Part shown: positions 46,735 to 55,347 of the stretch, piece after piece
How the letters are laid out: every line of letters starts with the position of its first letter
Position numbering within the stretch: the stretch's first letter is position 1
Notes under the pieces: generated by a model
Databases searched by the model: none
What the model was told of the DNA's origin: nothing
The model's input: only the letters and a program-made list of their open reading frames with translations
Made by a program: the position numbers and the translations under genes
Source of the DNA: Sulfuritalea sp.
GTDB lineage: Bacteria > Pseudomonadota > Gammaproteobacteria > Burkholderiales > Rhodocyclaceae
Assembly: GCA_016708585.1 (NCBI GenBank)
Contig: JADJFK010000006.1
Coordinates: 305,007-369,006 of the forward strand
DNA: 64,000 nucleotides
Direction of reading: 5' to 3'

Positions 46735-47613
46735 TCACTGTTTACCTGGAGGAATACGGCTGATTTCGAGGATGCGTTTGCGCCCCTGTTCGGCCACGAG
46801 CAGCCGGCCGGGCGCGACGGAAAGAATGGTCTGCCCGGAACGCAGATGTTCTAGGATAACCCGCAACGTGCCGCCCGTATCGGCGTGCAGGAGCCGCGCA
46901 CCGTGTGTGGCGTCCTCGGTAATCCAGAGACCCTCTTGGTTGCACAGCAGAAAACCCGGTTGGTTGAGTCCGCCGTGCGCGACCGGATCGACAGCCAGCG
47001 CCGAGCGATACAGCTTGATCCAGCCGCTCTTTTTTTCCGTATAGAAGATGCGACCGTCGGGACAGATTGCCAGTCCTTCGCCGACCTTCAGATCTTCGCG
47101 CAGCACGTCGACCCGGCGGGTCGTCGGATCGTAGCGCAACAAACGCCCCGCCTGGGACACATCCTCGATCGCGTAAATGAACTTCTCATCGCTGGCGATG
47201 CCCTCAATATGCCTGCCCCTGAACAGTTCGGTTTTCTGGCCCTGGTGCAGCCATAACACCGGACTTTCGGTGCTCTCCTGGCTGATCAGAATCCCGCCGC
47301 GGAATGTTGCCAGCCCGTCGGGCTTGTCGAGCCCGACCAACACCTCCTGCAGCGCACCGTTCGGTAACTGCTTCAGAAGCTTGCCACGGTGTTTGTTGAA
47401 CTCCTGGGTCAGGTACAAGGTGCCCTGCTCGTCGCGTGCCAGGGCGCTGATCAGCTCGACGTCGTCGAGATATATTTTCCATGTCCAACCTGCGCCCGCA
47501 GTCACCGGAAAATAGTGCTGCCACGCCAGAAAGGACGCGCTGGAGACGATGAGAGCGAAAGCGGCGAGGAAGATTATCTTCCTGTGCCAGGATGCGGCAA
47601 ACGGCATGGACAT
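46735..47613 (-). CDS. Exported SMP-30/NHL-like beta-propeller protein
   Basis: 292 residues. An N-terminal membrane anchor or signal (KIIFLAAFALIVSSASFLAW) precedes repeated propeller blades: DVELISALARDEQGTLYLTQ, GLDKPDGLATFRGGILISQE, IEGIASDEKFIYAIEDVSQA and VGEGLAICPDGRIFYTEK. It resembles gluconolactonase/strictosidine-synthase-like propellers; the active site cannot be judged. The stop is one base before the LtaS-like start, so the pair is coupled. Several in-frame starts exist; the first is used. Confidence 0.75.
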   Translation of the reverse strand: MSMPFAASWHRKIIFLAAFALIVSSASFLAWQHYFPVTAGAGWTWKIYLDDVELISALARDEQGTLYLTQEFNKHRGKLLKQLPNGALQEVLVGLDKPDGLATFRGGILISQESTESPVLWLHQGQKTELFRGRHIEGIASDEKFIYAIEDVSQAGRLLRYDPTTRRVDVLREDLKVGEGLAICPDGRIFYTEKKSGWIKLYRSALAVDPVAHGGLNQPGFLLCNQEGLWITEDATHGARLLHADTGGTLRVILEHLRSGQTILSVAPGRLLVAEQGRKRILEISRIPPGKQ

Positions 47614-47948
47614 AACTAGTAGTCAGTCATCGAAGAATTGATGGGGGAAATTGCGGCGGTTCTGTTGAACGGTCATTGTTGGTGAGTCTTACGCTGGAAT
47701 TCTTCATAGCGGGAGGCTGACATGCAGATCAAGTAGCGGGTAAATTTGACGGACGAGGAACGCGAACAACTGCTGAGACTGATTTGCAAAGGCAAAGGTG
47801 CGGCGCGCAAGTTGGCACGAGCACGCATTCTGCTGAAAGCAGACGAAGGGCTTACAGATGACGAAGTGGCGGCGGTAAGCGTAGGACACGCCAATCATGC
47901 GTATCGGATTTGAACAGTCTGAAATTTGTTGAAGGCGGCTGAGGCGGC
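47614..47948. other. Intergenic region with insertion-sequence debris
   Basis: Apart from the IS630 transposase remnant at 47722-47913, nothing was recognised. It separates the propeller/LtaS pair from the PAP2/eptA pair and lies close to duplicated DNA. Confidence 0.5.
47722..47913 (+). pseudogene. IS630-family transposase remnant (N-terminal 63 codons)
   Basis: The frame reads MQIK, a TAG stop at codon 5, then RVNLTDEEREQLLRLICKGK and ARKLARARILLKADEGLTDD, the typical beginning of IS630 transposases (the EEREQL and ARARILLKADEG motifs before the helix-turn-helix). It is truncated after EVAAVSVG, so the catalytic DDE domain is gone. Dead on two counts. Confidence 0.8.
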
Positions 47949-48698
47949 TCATTCTTGCCGCGCGCGTGCCGTCCCCAGCCGGAGGTCCGCAGCCACGACA
48001 TGGGCCAGTCCCAGACTCATAGCCCAGGCGAACCAGAGCGACCACAGAGTGTGCGAGAGGAAATGCGCCCCCTGGGCCATTCGTGCAATACCCAATACGC
48101 CCCCCAGCAACAGTCCCGCCAACAGCCCTAGCCGCGCCATGCCACGGCCCGCAGGTCGCAACGCCACCCCCCAAACGATCCACAGGAGGCCGGTCGATGC
48201 ATGACCGGCCGGAAAGCAGACGCCCGCCTTGATTGTCGGCGGCGGCGCATCGAGCAGGTGGAGATAAGGCGAGTAGCCGCCGAAATCCATTATGTCCCAC
48301 GGGCAGTGGCGGTTAATCAACGCCTTCAGAGTCGTAGTGCCCAGTGGAATCAGCAACATCCCGAGAGCGGCCAGCAGCGCGTTGCGCGGCGGCAGCCATT
48401 CGAGTGCGCCGCGGTAGCCGAGGTAGCAGACGTACAAGGCTGCCGCCACTGCGAGATAGGTCACCTCCTTCGCACTGCGGTGCAGCAGGCCCTCGAACAG
48501 CCAGGTGCGGCGCAGAGGGAACACCCCTTGCTGCTCGTCGAAGAACAGGTGCGCGATCTGGCGGTCGATGTCTGTTGTCTGGAACACCCACAGTAAAACC
48601 CCGGCGACCATCAGCAGACACAGCGCCTGCTTTGCCATCCACGAGGGCGCGGTTGACAACGGGCGGACGGGCGCCGAGGTGGCTGGTGTGTCGGACAT
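47949..48698 (-). CDS. PAP2-family membrane phosphatase
   Basis: 249 residues, six membrane helices. The PAP2 catalytic motifs appear as KALINRHCPWDIMDFGG (variant of K-x6-RP), CFPAGHASTGL (PSGH-like) and GAHFLSHTLWSLW (SR-x5-H-like). It probably dephosphorylates a lipid such as lipid A or undecaprenyl diphosphate. It lies 6 bases after eptA and is likely cotranscribed, fitting recycling or modification of phospholipid donors. Its first 302 bases are duplicated at 44142. Confidence 0.87.
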   Translation of the reverse strand: MSDTPATSAPVRPLSTAPSWMAKQALCLLMVAGVLLWVFQTTDIDRQIAHLFFDEQQGVFPLRRTWLFEGLLHRSAKEVTYLAVAAALYVCYLGYRGALEWLPPRNALLAALGMLLIPLGTTTLKALINRHCPWDIMDFGGYSPYLHLLDAPPPTIKAGVCFPAGHASTGLLWIVWGVALRPAGRGMARLGLLAGLLLGGVLGIARMAQGAHFLSHTLWSLWFAWAMSLGLAHVVAADLRLGTARARQE

Positions 48699-48704
48699 AT
48701 GCGA

Positions 48705-50435
48705 TCAGCTCCGGCAGGTTGCCGACAGATCCATGGATGGATCTAGCACCCCGGTGCGCACGTCGAGCAGGCCGAGTATCGAGTGGAACACGTTGTCGTG
48801 CGACGCCGGTTGTCGGGCACGCAGACGCAGGCAGGCGAGATCGAGCCCGAAGCTCTTCGCATATCCCGGCGAGAACCACATCGCCATCGGTACTTTTGTC
48901 TGCTCGCTGGGTGCAATGGCATAGGGCATGCCATGCAGAAACAATCCCTTTTCGCCAAGCGACTCACCGTGATCGGAGACGTACAACAAGGCAGTGTCGT
49001 AATGCGCCTGCTGCGATTTCAGCATATCGATGGTTCTGGCCAGCGCATGGTCGGTATAAAGCACCGCGTTGTCGTAGCTGTTGGCGATCTCTTCGCGCGA
49101 GCAGCGGCTGAGATCGTCGGTGTCGCAGGTCGGGGTGAAGCGGCGAAACTCCGCTGGGTAGCGCTTGTAGTAGGCCGGGCCATGGTTGCCCAACTGGTGC
49201 AGCACCAGTACCAGGTTGCCGTGGGTGTCGCGCAGCAAGCCTTCGGCGCCCTGCAGCAGGGCTTCGTCCAGGCAGCGATCGCCGTCGCACAGGCTTGGGC
49301 TCGCCTGCGGATCGGGACGCTGCACCTCCAGGCCTTCGCATACGCCCTTGCAGCCCGACTGGTTGTCGCGCCAGACCACTTGCAGGCCGGCGCGCTGCAG
49401 CACGTGCAACAGGGATTCGCTGCCCCGAATCGCGTCTTCGTCGTAGTTGCGCCGCCCTTGCATCGAGAACAGGCAGGGAACCGAGACTTCGGTATTGGTG
49501 CCGCAACTGTCCACATCGACAAAGTTGATCACGTCACGCTGCGCCAGTTCGGGGGTGGTCGGATGCGGGCTGTGATCGTTCAGACCCCAGTTCGCCGCGC
49601 GGACAGACTCGCCCACCACCATCACGAACAGCACCGGCTTGTCTCGCTGCTGCCAGCTCGGTGCGAGCACGGCATCGGTGCCGATCGGGCGTCGCGGCTG
49701 CTGCGCGGCCTTTGCATCATTGACCAGTACCCGGCCGAGCGAATATACGGCGTTGGCGGGCGTGATCAGGTAACGAATTTCCTTGTGATTGCGCATCTGC
49801 GCGGCAAAGCCCTTGAACACCAGCGACAGCGCGCCGGTGCCGATCATTGCAGCAAGAAGGATCGCCCCGCTGCGCAGCAAGATGCCGCGGCTGAGGCTGC
49901 GCCGGCGCAGGCGCAGGCGATGCAGTATGGCCAGCGGCAGCACGGCGAACGGCAGCAGATGCAGCAGGAGATCGGGGGTGAACAGCTCGCGCGCTTCGGC
50001 GACGTCGGTGCGCAGCACGTTGCGCAGCATTTCGGGGTTGAGGTAGATCCCGAATTTGTCGATGTAGAAGCTGGCGAAAGCGGATATCGCAATCAGCAGG
50101 CCGAGCAGCGGCTTCGCCGTCCAGCGGTTCAGGAACGGGGCGAAGATGATGAACTGTAGCGCGGCAATTCCGGTCCCCACTACCAGCGAATAGCCCCAGC
50201 TGGCCGCATCTGCCAGGGAGCGGTCGGCCAGGAGCGCTTTCCAGAAGAGAGAATTGCCGGCCAGAATAAAAAACAGAAGCACAGCCACCAACAGCGCTTC
50301 CTGACTGATCTCCGGCCGCCAACCACAACAAGCCCGCCACAATCTGGCAGTCGCCGAATCCGGAATTTGGCACAGCGGTTGACAGCATGAGTCGTTGCTG
50401 TGGGTTGTGGTCAGTGCGAGACTGGATTCCTTCAT
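48705..50435 (-). CDS. eptA: Phosphoethanolamine transferase EptA (lipid A modification)
   Basis: 576 residues. Five N-terminal membrane helices, then a periplasmic zinc-dependent domain: VVGESVRAANWGLN (metal-binding E), SCGTNTEVSVPCLFS (catalytic threonine, the second T of GTNT), NHGPAYYKRYP, and YVSDHGESLGEKGLFLHGMP. It adds phosphoethanolamine to lipid A and lowers susceptibility to cationic peptides. Regulation by the PmrAB-like pair is suggested by three 11-base-spaced direct repeats upstream (50482-50510). A deleted second copy exists at 53121-53290. Confidence 0.92.
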   Translation of the reverse strand: MKESSLALTTTHSNDSCCQPLCQIPDSATARLWRACCGWRPEISQEALLVAVLLFFILAGNSLFWKALLADRSLADAASWGYSLVVGTGIAALQFIIFAPFLNRWTAKPLLGLLIAISAFASFYIDKFGIYLNPEMLRNVLRTDVAEARELFTPDLLLHLLPFAVLPLAILHRLRLRRRSLSRGILLRSGAILLAAMIGTGALSLVFKGFAAQMRNHKEIRYLITPANAVYSLGRVLVNDAKAAQQPRRPIGTDAVLAPSWQQRDKPVLFVMVVGESVRAANWGLNDHSPHPTTPELAQRDVINFVDVDSCGTNTEVSVPCLFSMQGRRNYDEDAIRGSESLLHVLQRAGLQVVWRDNQSGCKGVCEGLEVQRPDPQASPSLCDGDRCLDEALLQGAEGLLRDTHGNLVLVLHQLGNHGPAYYKRYPAEFRRFTPTCDTDDLSRCSREEIANSYDNAVLYTDHALARTIDMLKSQQAHYDTALLYVSDHGESLGEKGLFLHGMPYAIAPSEQTKVPMAMWFSPGYAKSFGLDLACLRLRARQPASHDNVFHSILGLLDVRTGVLDPSMDLSATCRS

Positions 50436-50452
50436 TTCGGTGCATGGTTGCG

Positions 50453-50664
50453 GATGACCTCCGCAATCTATGCTTGGCGCTGTGAGGAATCAGTGAGCGA
50501 AAAGTGAGGAAATTGTGATGCTGGGGCGCGAATATCGCCCCGGAAAACGGCCGTCAGAGATTGACGGCCACGCCGAAGTCCACTTCGACGGCAGCGCCGC
50601 CGCCAGGTCGGTTGAATGTCAGCACCGACCAACCACAAGCCGTGCAGATGTGCTTGACGAGCGC
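50453..50664. repeat. Duplicated block: eptA promoter plus end of the sensor kinase gene
   Basis: Over 212 bases this matches 53287-53498 with about five differences. The leftward coding part (to 50515) encodes the last codons of the sensor kinase, HICTACGWSVLTFNRPGGG to the stop, without the rest of the gene. It shows that eptA once stood directly behind a pmrB-like gene, as in typical pmrAB-eptA arrangements. Confidence 0.85.
50482..50510 (-). promoter_or_regulatory. eptA: Three direct repeats upstream of eptA (candidate PmrA-type operator)
   Basis: On the coding strand TCCTCAC, CGCTCAC and TCCTCAC repeat with an exact 11-base period, one helical turn, as expected for OmpR-type response regulators. 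They lie about 47-75 bases upstream of the eptA ATG, followed by a -10-like CATAGATT. The sequence differs from the enterobacterial PmrA box. Confidence 0.55.
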
Positions 50665-51066
50665 CGCGCCAACGAACGCTTCGGCGGTACCGTCATCATG
50701 GCCGCGGGTGCCGTGACCGGCGCGCTCGCCTCGGTGCTGGCCGCCGCCGCACCGTCGCTGGAATTGCTGCTGGCGCTGCAGTTCCTCGCCGGCGGCGCCT
50801 GGGCGGCGGTGCTGATGAGCGCGATGACGGCGGCCATCGCCATCGGTCATGTCGGGCGCGAAGGCGCGGCCACGGGTGGCCTGTTCGCCCTGCTGGCGAT
50901 AGCCACCTTCACGCGCATGGGACTGGTGGCTGCGCAGGTGAACAAGGATCCTGCGGTCGGCGCGCTGCTGGTCTGGCTGTCTGGCCTGGCCTGGCTGGTC
51001 GCCGGCCTGCTGCTGGTGTGGCTGGCCCTGCGTTTCTGGGCACCGGCTGCGCAGGCACCTGGTTGA
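50665..51066 (+). pseudogene. C-terminal fragment of an MFS transporter
   Basis: From ANERFGGTVIMAAGAVTGAL the frame encodes the last four membrane helices of a major-facilitator protein (LELLLALQFLAGGAWAAVLM, GLLLVWLALRFWAP) and stops at 51066. The N-terminal part is missing: the sequence changes at 50664/50665 into the duplicated kinase fragment, so this is a rearrangement breakpoint. Confidence 0.75.
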
Positions 51067-51103
51067 GGATCATGGCGAAGCCCTGCGTTTATTGATGTGC
51101 CCG

Positions 51104-51131
51104 AAAAGTCGGCGCTGGCGCTACGCCGACT
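51104..51131 (-). repeat. Dispersed GC palindrome copy
   Basis: AAAAGTCGGCGCTGGCG followed by CTACGCCGACT. It ends 7 bases from the leftward sulfatase stop and is oriented so that its T-run follows that gene, so it may terminate it. Confidence 0.65.
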
Positions 51132-51137
51132 GCGCCT

Positions 51138-53090
51138 TCATTGAACCCGATTCGAAGCCACATCGCCCTGCCTGACGGGTGGCAGGGTTTGCGAAGCCAA
51201 ATCCTTCGGCCGGCTGAAGCGCCTCAGGTTTTGCATCATTTCCGCGATTGCGGGACTTATGTCCCGCTTGGCCTGGGCAGGATCGGCAATCGGATGGTCA
51301 TTGCCGTCGGTGACCTCATCGCGTTTGGCGCCGCCGGTGGCATTGATGGGAAAGGCTATCTTGACCTTCTCGCCCAGATACGCGAGCCGGTTCCAGTCGG
51401 CCGCAACGGCGTAGTCGCGGTGATAGGCGGGATCCAGCAGGTTCATGCCCTGCGAATAATCGGATGGCGGATTGCGCACGCCGAGCAGCGGCATCAGGGT
51501 CGCCGGGATATCGAGGTGGCTGCTGATCCCGCTCACCACGCGCGCCTTTTTGCCGGGCGCCCAGATGACCGCCGGCGTGCCGGTCTGGAAACGGTTGAAT
51601 TCGGCGCTGTGGCCCCAGCGGCTGCGCTCCATGAACTCTTCGCCGTGATCGCCGAGGACGATGACCACCGTGTTGTCGAGCAGCTTCTTTTGCTTCAAGT
51701 GCTCGATGACGCGCCCGATCTGCTGGTCGACATGGTGCGACGCGTTGAGATAGCGGTTCTTGATCAACTGGATATCGACCTTGAAATCCGTCGTCAGGTA
51801 GTTGAGGTCTTCGAGGTAGGGCTTGGCGATCACCGAATCCGGCGGGAAATCGTAGGCGGCGTGGGTCGACTCGAAGAACATGTAAGTCATGAAGGGCTTT
51901 GTTTCGTCGCGCTTGTCGATGAAGCCCAACAGGTTCTTGATGTTCTCCTGGTCGCGCTGCCAGGCAGGGGCGCCGCCGGACAAGGGGTGCATGTCAGCCG
52001 GGTTCATGCCGACGAATATCGTCTTGTCGAAGGCCGGGAAGGTGAAGAGCTGGCTGGTGTGCAGGCTGAACTGGTAGCCGCGCTGCTGCATCACGTCCAT
52101 CAGCACCGGGGAACGACGCGCGGAGTGCATCGGAAACCAGTAATTGCCGTAGAGCCCGTAGAACATCGAGAAGACGCCCATCTGGGTCAGGTTGCCGCCG
52201 CTGTAGTGCTTCTCCAGGCGCAGTGCCTGCTGCGAAAAGTCCCACAGCTGCGGCATGATCGTCGGATCGAGCATGTCGAAACGCAGCGACTCGGCCACCA
52301 GCCAGACGATGTTCGGCGGCCGCACGGAACTGTCGATGTCCAGCGGCTTCAGGGGGTAGTTGAGTGCACTGTTTTTTACCTGCATCCCGCTGGAAGTTTT
52401 TTCGGCCTCGCCGATGCCCATTCTGGCGGCAAGCTTGCGAAAGGACATCGGCAAATACATCGGATAGTGTTCGCTGGCAAACAGGATGGGCTGGTAGTTG
52501 ATCGCGGAGCTGTAGCCGTAGGCAACGCGTTCGCCCATGCTTGCCGCCAGTATGAGGAAAAACACCCAGCGCCACCGCAGCAGCCGCGGCAGGGGGAGCG
52601 ACGAGGCGGCGGAGCGCGCGACCAGCCAGTAGTAGAGCAGGGCCTGGAACGCCAGCAGGGCCACGACGATCAGGGTGGCCGTCAGTTCGGTGCTGCGGGT
52701 CGCGCCCAGCGAAGCGATGCCGCCCGGCGTAAGCAGGAGATCGACCACGAAGCCGTTGATGTGGAAGCCGTACATGTCGTGGATCATGCGATCTGCAAAC
52801 AGCGCGACATGGGTCAGCCCGGGTAGCGCGACCAGCGTCGTCGCCAGGAGCAGGTTTCCGGAGCGCGGCCGTTTTGAGCGACGCAGCAACCAGTAGCACA
52901 GGTAGCCGCCGGCGATCGCCGGCAGCAGGTAGAACATCGAATAGCTTGCCGTCACGGCCAGCGTCCACAGGGCAGTGAACGGGTCGGCGTACTGGTCGCG
53001 CGAAGTGAAGCGGCTGACGTGGGCAATCACGCCGAGCCACGTGATCAAATAATAGCGGCTGATACTGGCAAGTGAAGGCAGTGCTGGCAT
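51138..53090 (-). CDS. Inner-membrane sulfatase-like protein (YejM/PbgA-like)
   Basis: 650 residues: five or so membrane helices to about residue 190, then an alkaline-phosphatase-superfamily periplasmic domain (PNIVWLVAESLRFDMLD, HYSGGNLTQMGVFSMFYGLY, VIVLGDHGEEFMERSRWGHS). The overall layout is that of YejM/PbgA-type proteins or large phosphoglycerol-transferase-like sulfatases. Start at ATG 53090. It lies downstream of the kinase gene and the eptA remnant. Confidence 0.85.
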   Translation of the reverse strand: MPALPSLASISRYYLITWLGVIAHVSRFTSRDQYADPFTALWTLAVTASYSMFYLLPAIAGGYLCYWLLRRSKRPRSGNLLLATTLVALPGLTHVALFADRMIHDMYGFHINGFVVDLLLTPGGIASLGATRSTELTATLIVVALLAFQALLYYWLVARSAASSLPLPRLLRWRWVFFLILAASMGERVAYGYSSAINYQPILFASEHYPMYLPMSFRKLAARMGIGEAEKTSSGMQVKNSALNYPLKPLDIDSSVRPPNIVWLVAESLRFDMLDPTIMPQLWDFSQQALRLEKHYSGGNLTQMGVFSMFYGLYGNYWFPMHSARRSPVLMDVMQQRGYQFSLHTSQLFTFPAFDKTIFVGMNPADMHPLSGGAPAWQRDQENIKNLLGFIDKRDETKPFMTYMFFESTHAAYDFPPDSVIAKPYLEDLNYLTTDFKVDIQLIKNRYLNASHHVDQQIGRVIEHLKQKKLLDNTVVIVLGDHGEEFMERSRWGHSAEFNRFQTGTPAVIWAPGKKARVVSGISSHLDIPATLMPLLGVRNPPSDYSQGMNLLDPAYHRDYAVAADWNRLAYLGEKVKIAFPINATGGAKRDEVTDGNDHPIADPAQAKRDISPAIAEMMQNLRRFSRPKDLASQTLPPVRQGDVASNRVQ

Positions 53091-53120
53091 TGATGAGGTT
53101 CCCCAAATTAACAATAATCA

Positions 53121-53290
53121 CGCATCTGCGCGGCAAAGCCCTTGAACACCAGCGACAGCGCGCCGGTGCCGATCATTGCAGCAAGAAGGATCGCCCCGCT
53201 GCGCAGCAAGATGCCGCGGCCGAGGCTGCGCCGACGCAAGCGCAGGCGATGCAGGATGGCCAGCGGCAGCACGGCGAACGGCAGCAGATG
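53121..53290 (-). pseudogene. Internal fragment of a second, deleted eptA copy
   Basis: 170 bases matching 49792-49961 (membrane region of eptA) with four or five differences. At GATG (53287-53290) it jumps straight to the eptA upstream sequence, so 491 bases present between the same GATG microrepeats in the intact copy are missing here. Remnant of the eptA gene that once followed pmrB. Confidence 0.85.
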
Positions 53291-53315
53291 ACCTCCGCAA
53301 TCTATGCTTGTCGCT

Positions 53316-53344
53316 GTGAGGAATCAGTGAGCGAAAAGTGAGGA
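53316..53344 (-). promoter_or_regulatory. Second copy of the three 11-base direct repeats
   Basis: The same TCCTCAC/CGCTCAC/TCCTCAC array as upstream of eptA, now orphaned between the sensor kinase gene and the eptA remnant. It may still drive the sulfatase gene downstream. Confidence 0.5.
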
Positions 53345-53356
53345 AATTGTGATGCT

Positions 53357-53375
53357 GGGGCGCGAATATCGCCCC
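53357..53375. other. Hairpin downstream of the sensor kinase gene
   Basis: GGGGCG-CGAATAT-CGCCCC, next to a second hairpin formed by the last codons of the kinase gene (GGCCGTC/GACGGCC). No T-run, so termination is uncertain. The same pair is copied near 50523-50565. Confidence 0.45.
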
Positions 53376-53387
53376 GGAAAACGGCCG

Positions 53388-54710
53388 TCAGAGATTGACG
53401 GCCACGCCGAAGTCCACTTCGACGGAAGCGCCGCCGCCAGGTCGGTTGAATGCCAGCACTGACCAACCACAAGCCGTGCAGATATGCTTGACGAGCGCGA
53501 GGCCAAGGCCGTGACCCGGCTTCTGGCCGCGACGATGGAAGCGTTGGAAAATCCGATCCGAGTCGCCTTCCGGGAGGCCGGGGCCGCGATCCTGCACGCA
53601 CAGCCGGCTGCCCTCCAGCACGCAGCTCACCCCCAGTCCCTCGCCGTGCCGCAACGCGTTCGCCAGCAAATTGCGCAGAACTATTTGCAAAAGCGCTGAA
53701 TCTGCCTGCAACACCGCCGACTCCGGTATCTGAAGTTCGAGCTTGACCGGTTTGGTCGACTGGCTTTGGATGGCGCCCCAGGCGCGGCGAGTCGCATCGG
53801 CCACGCTCACTGCCTCCAGCAGCTGCGGACGCGCCTCGCGGGCCAGCAGCAATAGTGTTTCGGCCAACTGCGTCGTACTGTCGGTGGCGGTGATGATCCT
53901 TGCCGCGCGCCGCCGCACGCCGTCGGGCAAGGCTTCGTTGGTGGCGAGCATTTCGGCATCGCTGCGAATGCCGGCCAGAGGGGTACGCAGTTCGTGCGAC
54001 AGGTTGGCGCTGAAGTCGCGCTCACGCGCCAGCAACTCGGTCTGGCGCATTTCGGCGGCGTCCAGCGCCAGGGCCACGGCAAGCAGTTCAGACTCCATGT
54101 CTGGCTGCACGAACGGCGTGTCACCACGTCCCTCCACGACCCGGGAGGCCAGGGATTCGAGCCCCAGTGTCAGGCGTCCGGCAATGGCGTACATCAGAAT
54201 CACCGCCAATACACACAGGCTGAGCGCGCTGACAATCACCACCGTGCTGAACGCAGCTTCCCGGGCTTCAGTCTCCGACCAGTCGTAGAGCAGAATGAAA
54301 CGGGAGCCATCTGCCTCCCGCACCGCGACTTGATATTCGCGATCGCCTTCACGAAATTCGTGATTGCCGACCGGAAAGTCCGCGAGCGCAGGTGGTAATG
54401 CAGCGGGCAGGGGTTCGCCAGACACCAGCCGGTAAAGTTTCATGGTCGGCGTGTTGGGAAGGACCAGTCCGGGTGAATTGCGGGAAATTTCGATGCTGTA
54501 GGCAAGCTGACCGGCGAGAATTTCGTCGATGAAATCCTGCTCCATCTCTTCATACGTCATCAGGAGAGCGATGGCCTGGCCGAGTATCAGCAACAGCAAG
54601 GCGGCAGATATCGATACGGCAATGCGCATCCGCATGCTCGATGGCAACCACCGACGGGAAGCCGGGCGCAGGCCCGCTTCAGCGGCAGATGAGCTTGTAT
54701 CCGATGCCAT
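53388..54710 (-). CDS. Sensor histidine kinase (PmrB/QseC-like)
   Basis: 440 residues: first membrane helix near 30-52 (IAVSISAALLLLILGQAIAL), a periplasmic domain of about 100 residues, second helix near 155-180 (VIVSALSLCVLAVILMYAIA), the H box FSANLSHELRTPLAG, an N box NLLANALRHGEG, and the glycine boxes VQDRGPGLPEGD and GHGLGLALVKHI. It pairs with the response regulator that overlaps its start by 32 bases. The likely targets are eptA and the other envelope genes around it. Confidence 0.9.
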   Translation of the reverse strand: MASDTSSSAAEAGLRPASRRWLPSSMRMRIAVSISAALLLLILGQAIALLMTYEEMEQDFIDEILAGQLAYSIEISRNSPGLVLPNTPTMKLYRLVSGEPLPAALPPALADFPVGNHEFREGDREYQVAVREADGSRFILLYDWSETEAREAAFSTVVIVSALSLCVLAVILMYAIAGRLTLGLESLASRVVEGRGDTPFVQPDMESELLAVALALDAAEMRQTELLARERDFSANLSHELRTPLAGIRSDAEMLATNEALPDGVRRRAARIITATDSTTQLAETLLLLAREARPQLLEAVSVADATRRAWGAIQSQSTKPVKLELQIPESAVLQADSALLQIVLRNLLANALRHGEGLGVSCVLEGSRLCVQDRGPGLPEGDSDRIFQRFHRRGQKPGHGLGLALVKHICTACGWSVLAFNRPGGGASVEVDFGVAVNL

Positions 54711-55347
54711 GGATATTCACCACTTCAATGCCGGCGTCTTCACCAACGGCACGCCGCAGCGTGTAAAGGACGCTGCGCAGATTGTCGTTGGACTCCTGCT
54801 CGTGGCCCCAGATCGCGATCTCCAGCTCGCGCCGCGAGAACACCCGGTTGGGCTGCGACAACAGTTCCGCGACCAGCCGCAGCGCTTTCGGCGGCAGTTG
54901 CAGCGCCCGACCGGCGAAACGCACCGCCTTGGCCGCGCTGTCATATTCCAGCGCTCCCAGGCGCAGGATGCCGGCCGTCTTGCGCGCGCCGCTGCGTCTT
55001 GCCAGCGCCGCTAGACGAGCTTCCACCTCCTGCAGGGCAAAGGGCTTGACCAGGTAGTCGTCCACCCCGGCATCGAAGCCAAGCAGTTTGTCTTCCAGGG
55101 TGTCGCGCGCGGTCAGGATCAACAGAGGCAGGGGATTGCCTTTGGCTCGCAGACGGCGTGCCAGGGCAAGGCCGTCGCCCTCAGGCAGGTTGCGGTCGAG
55201 CACAGCGGCTTCGAACACCTGCTCGTCAAGCAGCCGCGAGGCGGTCGCCAGGCAGTCCGCGTAGTCACACTGATGGCCACGCGACTCGAGGTACTCGTAG
55301 AGGTTCTCCGCAATGGTGCGGTCGTCTTCGATGATCAGCAGGCGCAT
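54679..55347 (-). CDS. OmpR-family response regulator (PmrA/QseB-like)
   Basis: 222 residues. Receiver domain with the acidic pair in LLIIEDDRTIAE and the phospho-acceptor Asp51 in AAVLDRNLPEGD, then TARDTLEDKLLGFDAGVDDY; C-terminal winged helix LVAELLSQPNRVFSRRELEI and SVLYTLRRAVGEDAGIEVVN. First gene of the two-component operon. It is expected to bind direct repeats with an 11-base period such as those upstream of eptA. Confidence 0.92.
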   Translation of the reverse strand: MRLLIIEDDRTIAENLYEYLESRGHQCDYADCLATASRLLDEQVFEAAVLDRNLPEGDGLALARRLRAKGNPLPLLILTARDTLEDKLLGFDAGVDDYLVKPFALQEVEARLAALARRSGARKTAGILRLGALEYDSAAKAVRFAGRALQLPPKALRLVAELLSQPNRVFSRRELEIAIWGHEQESNDNLRSVLYTLRRAVGEDAGIEVVNIHGIGYKLICR

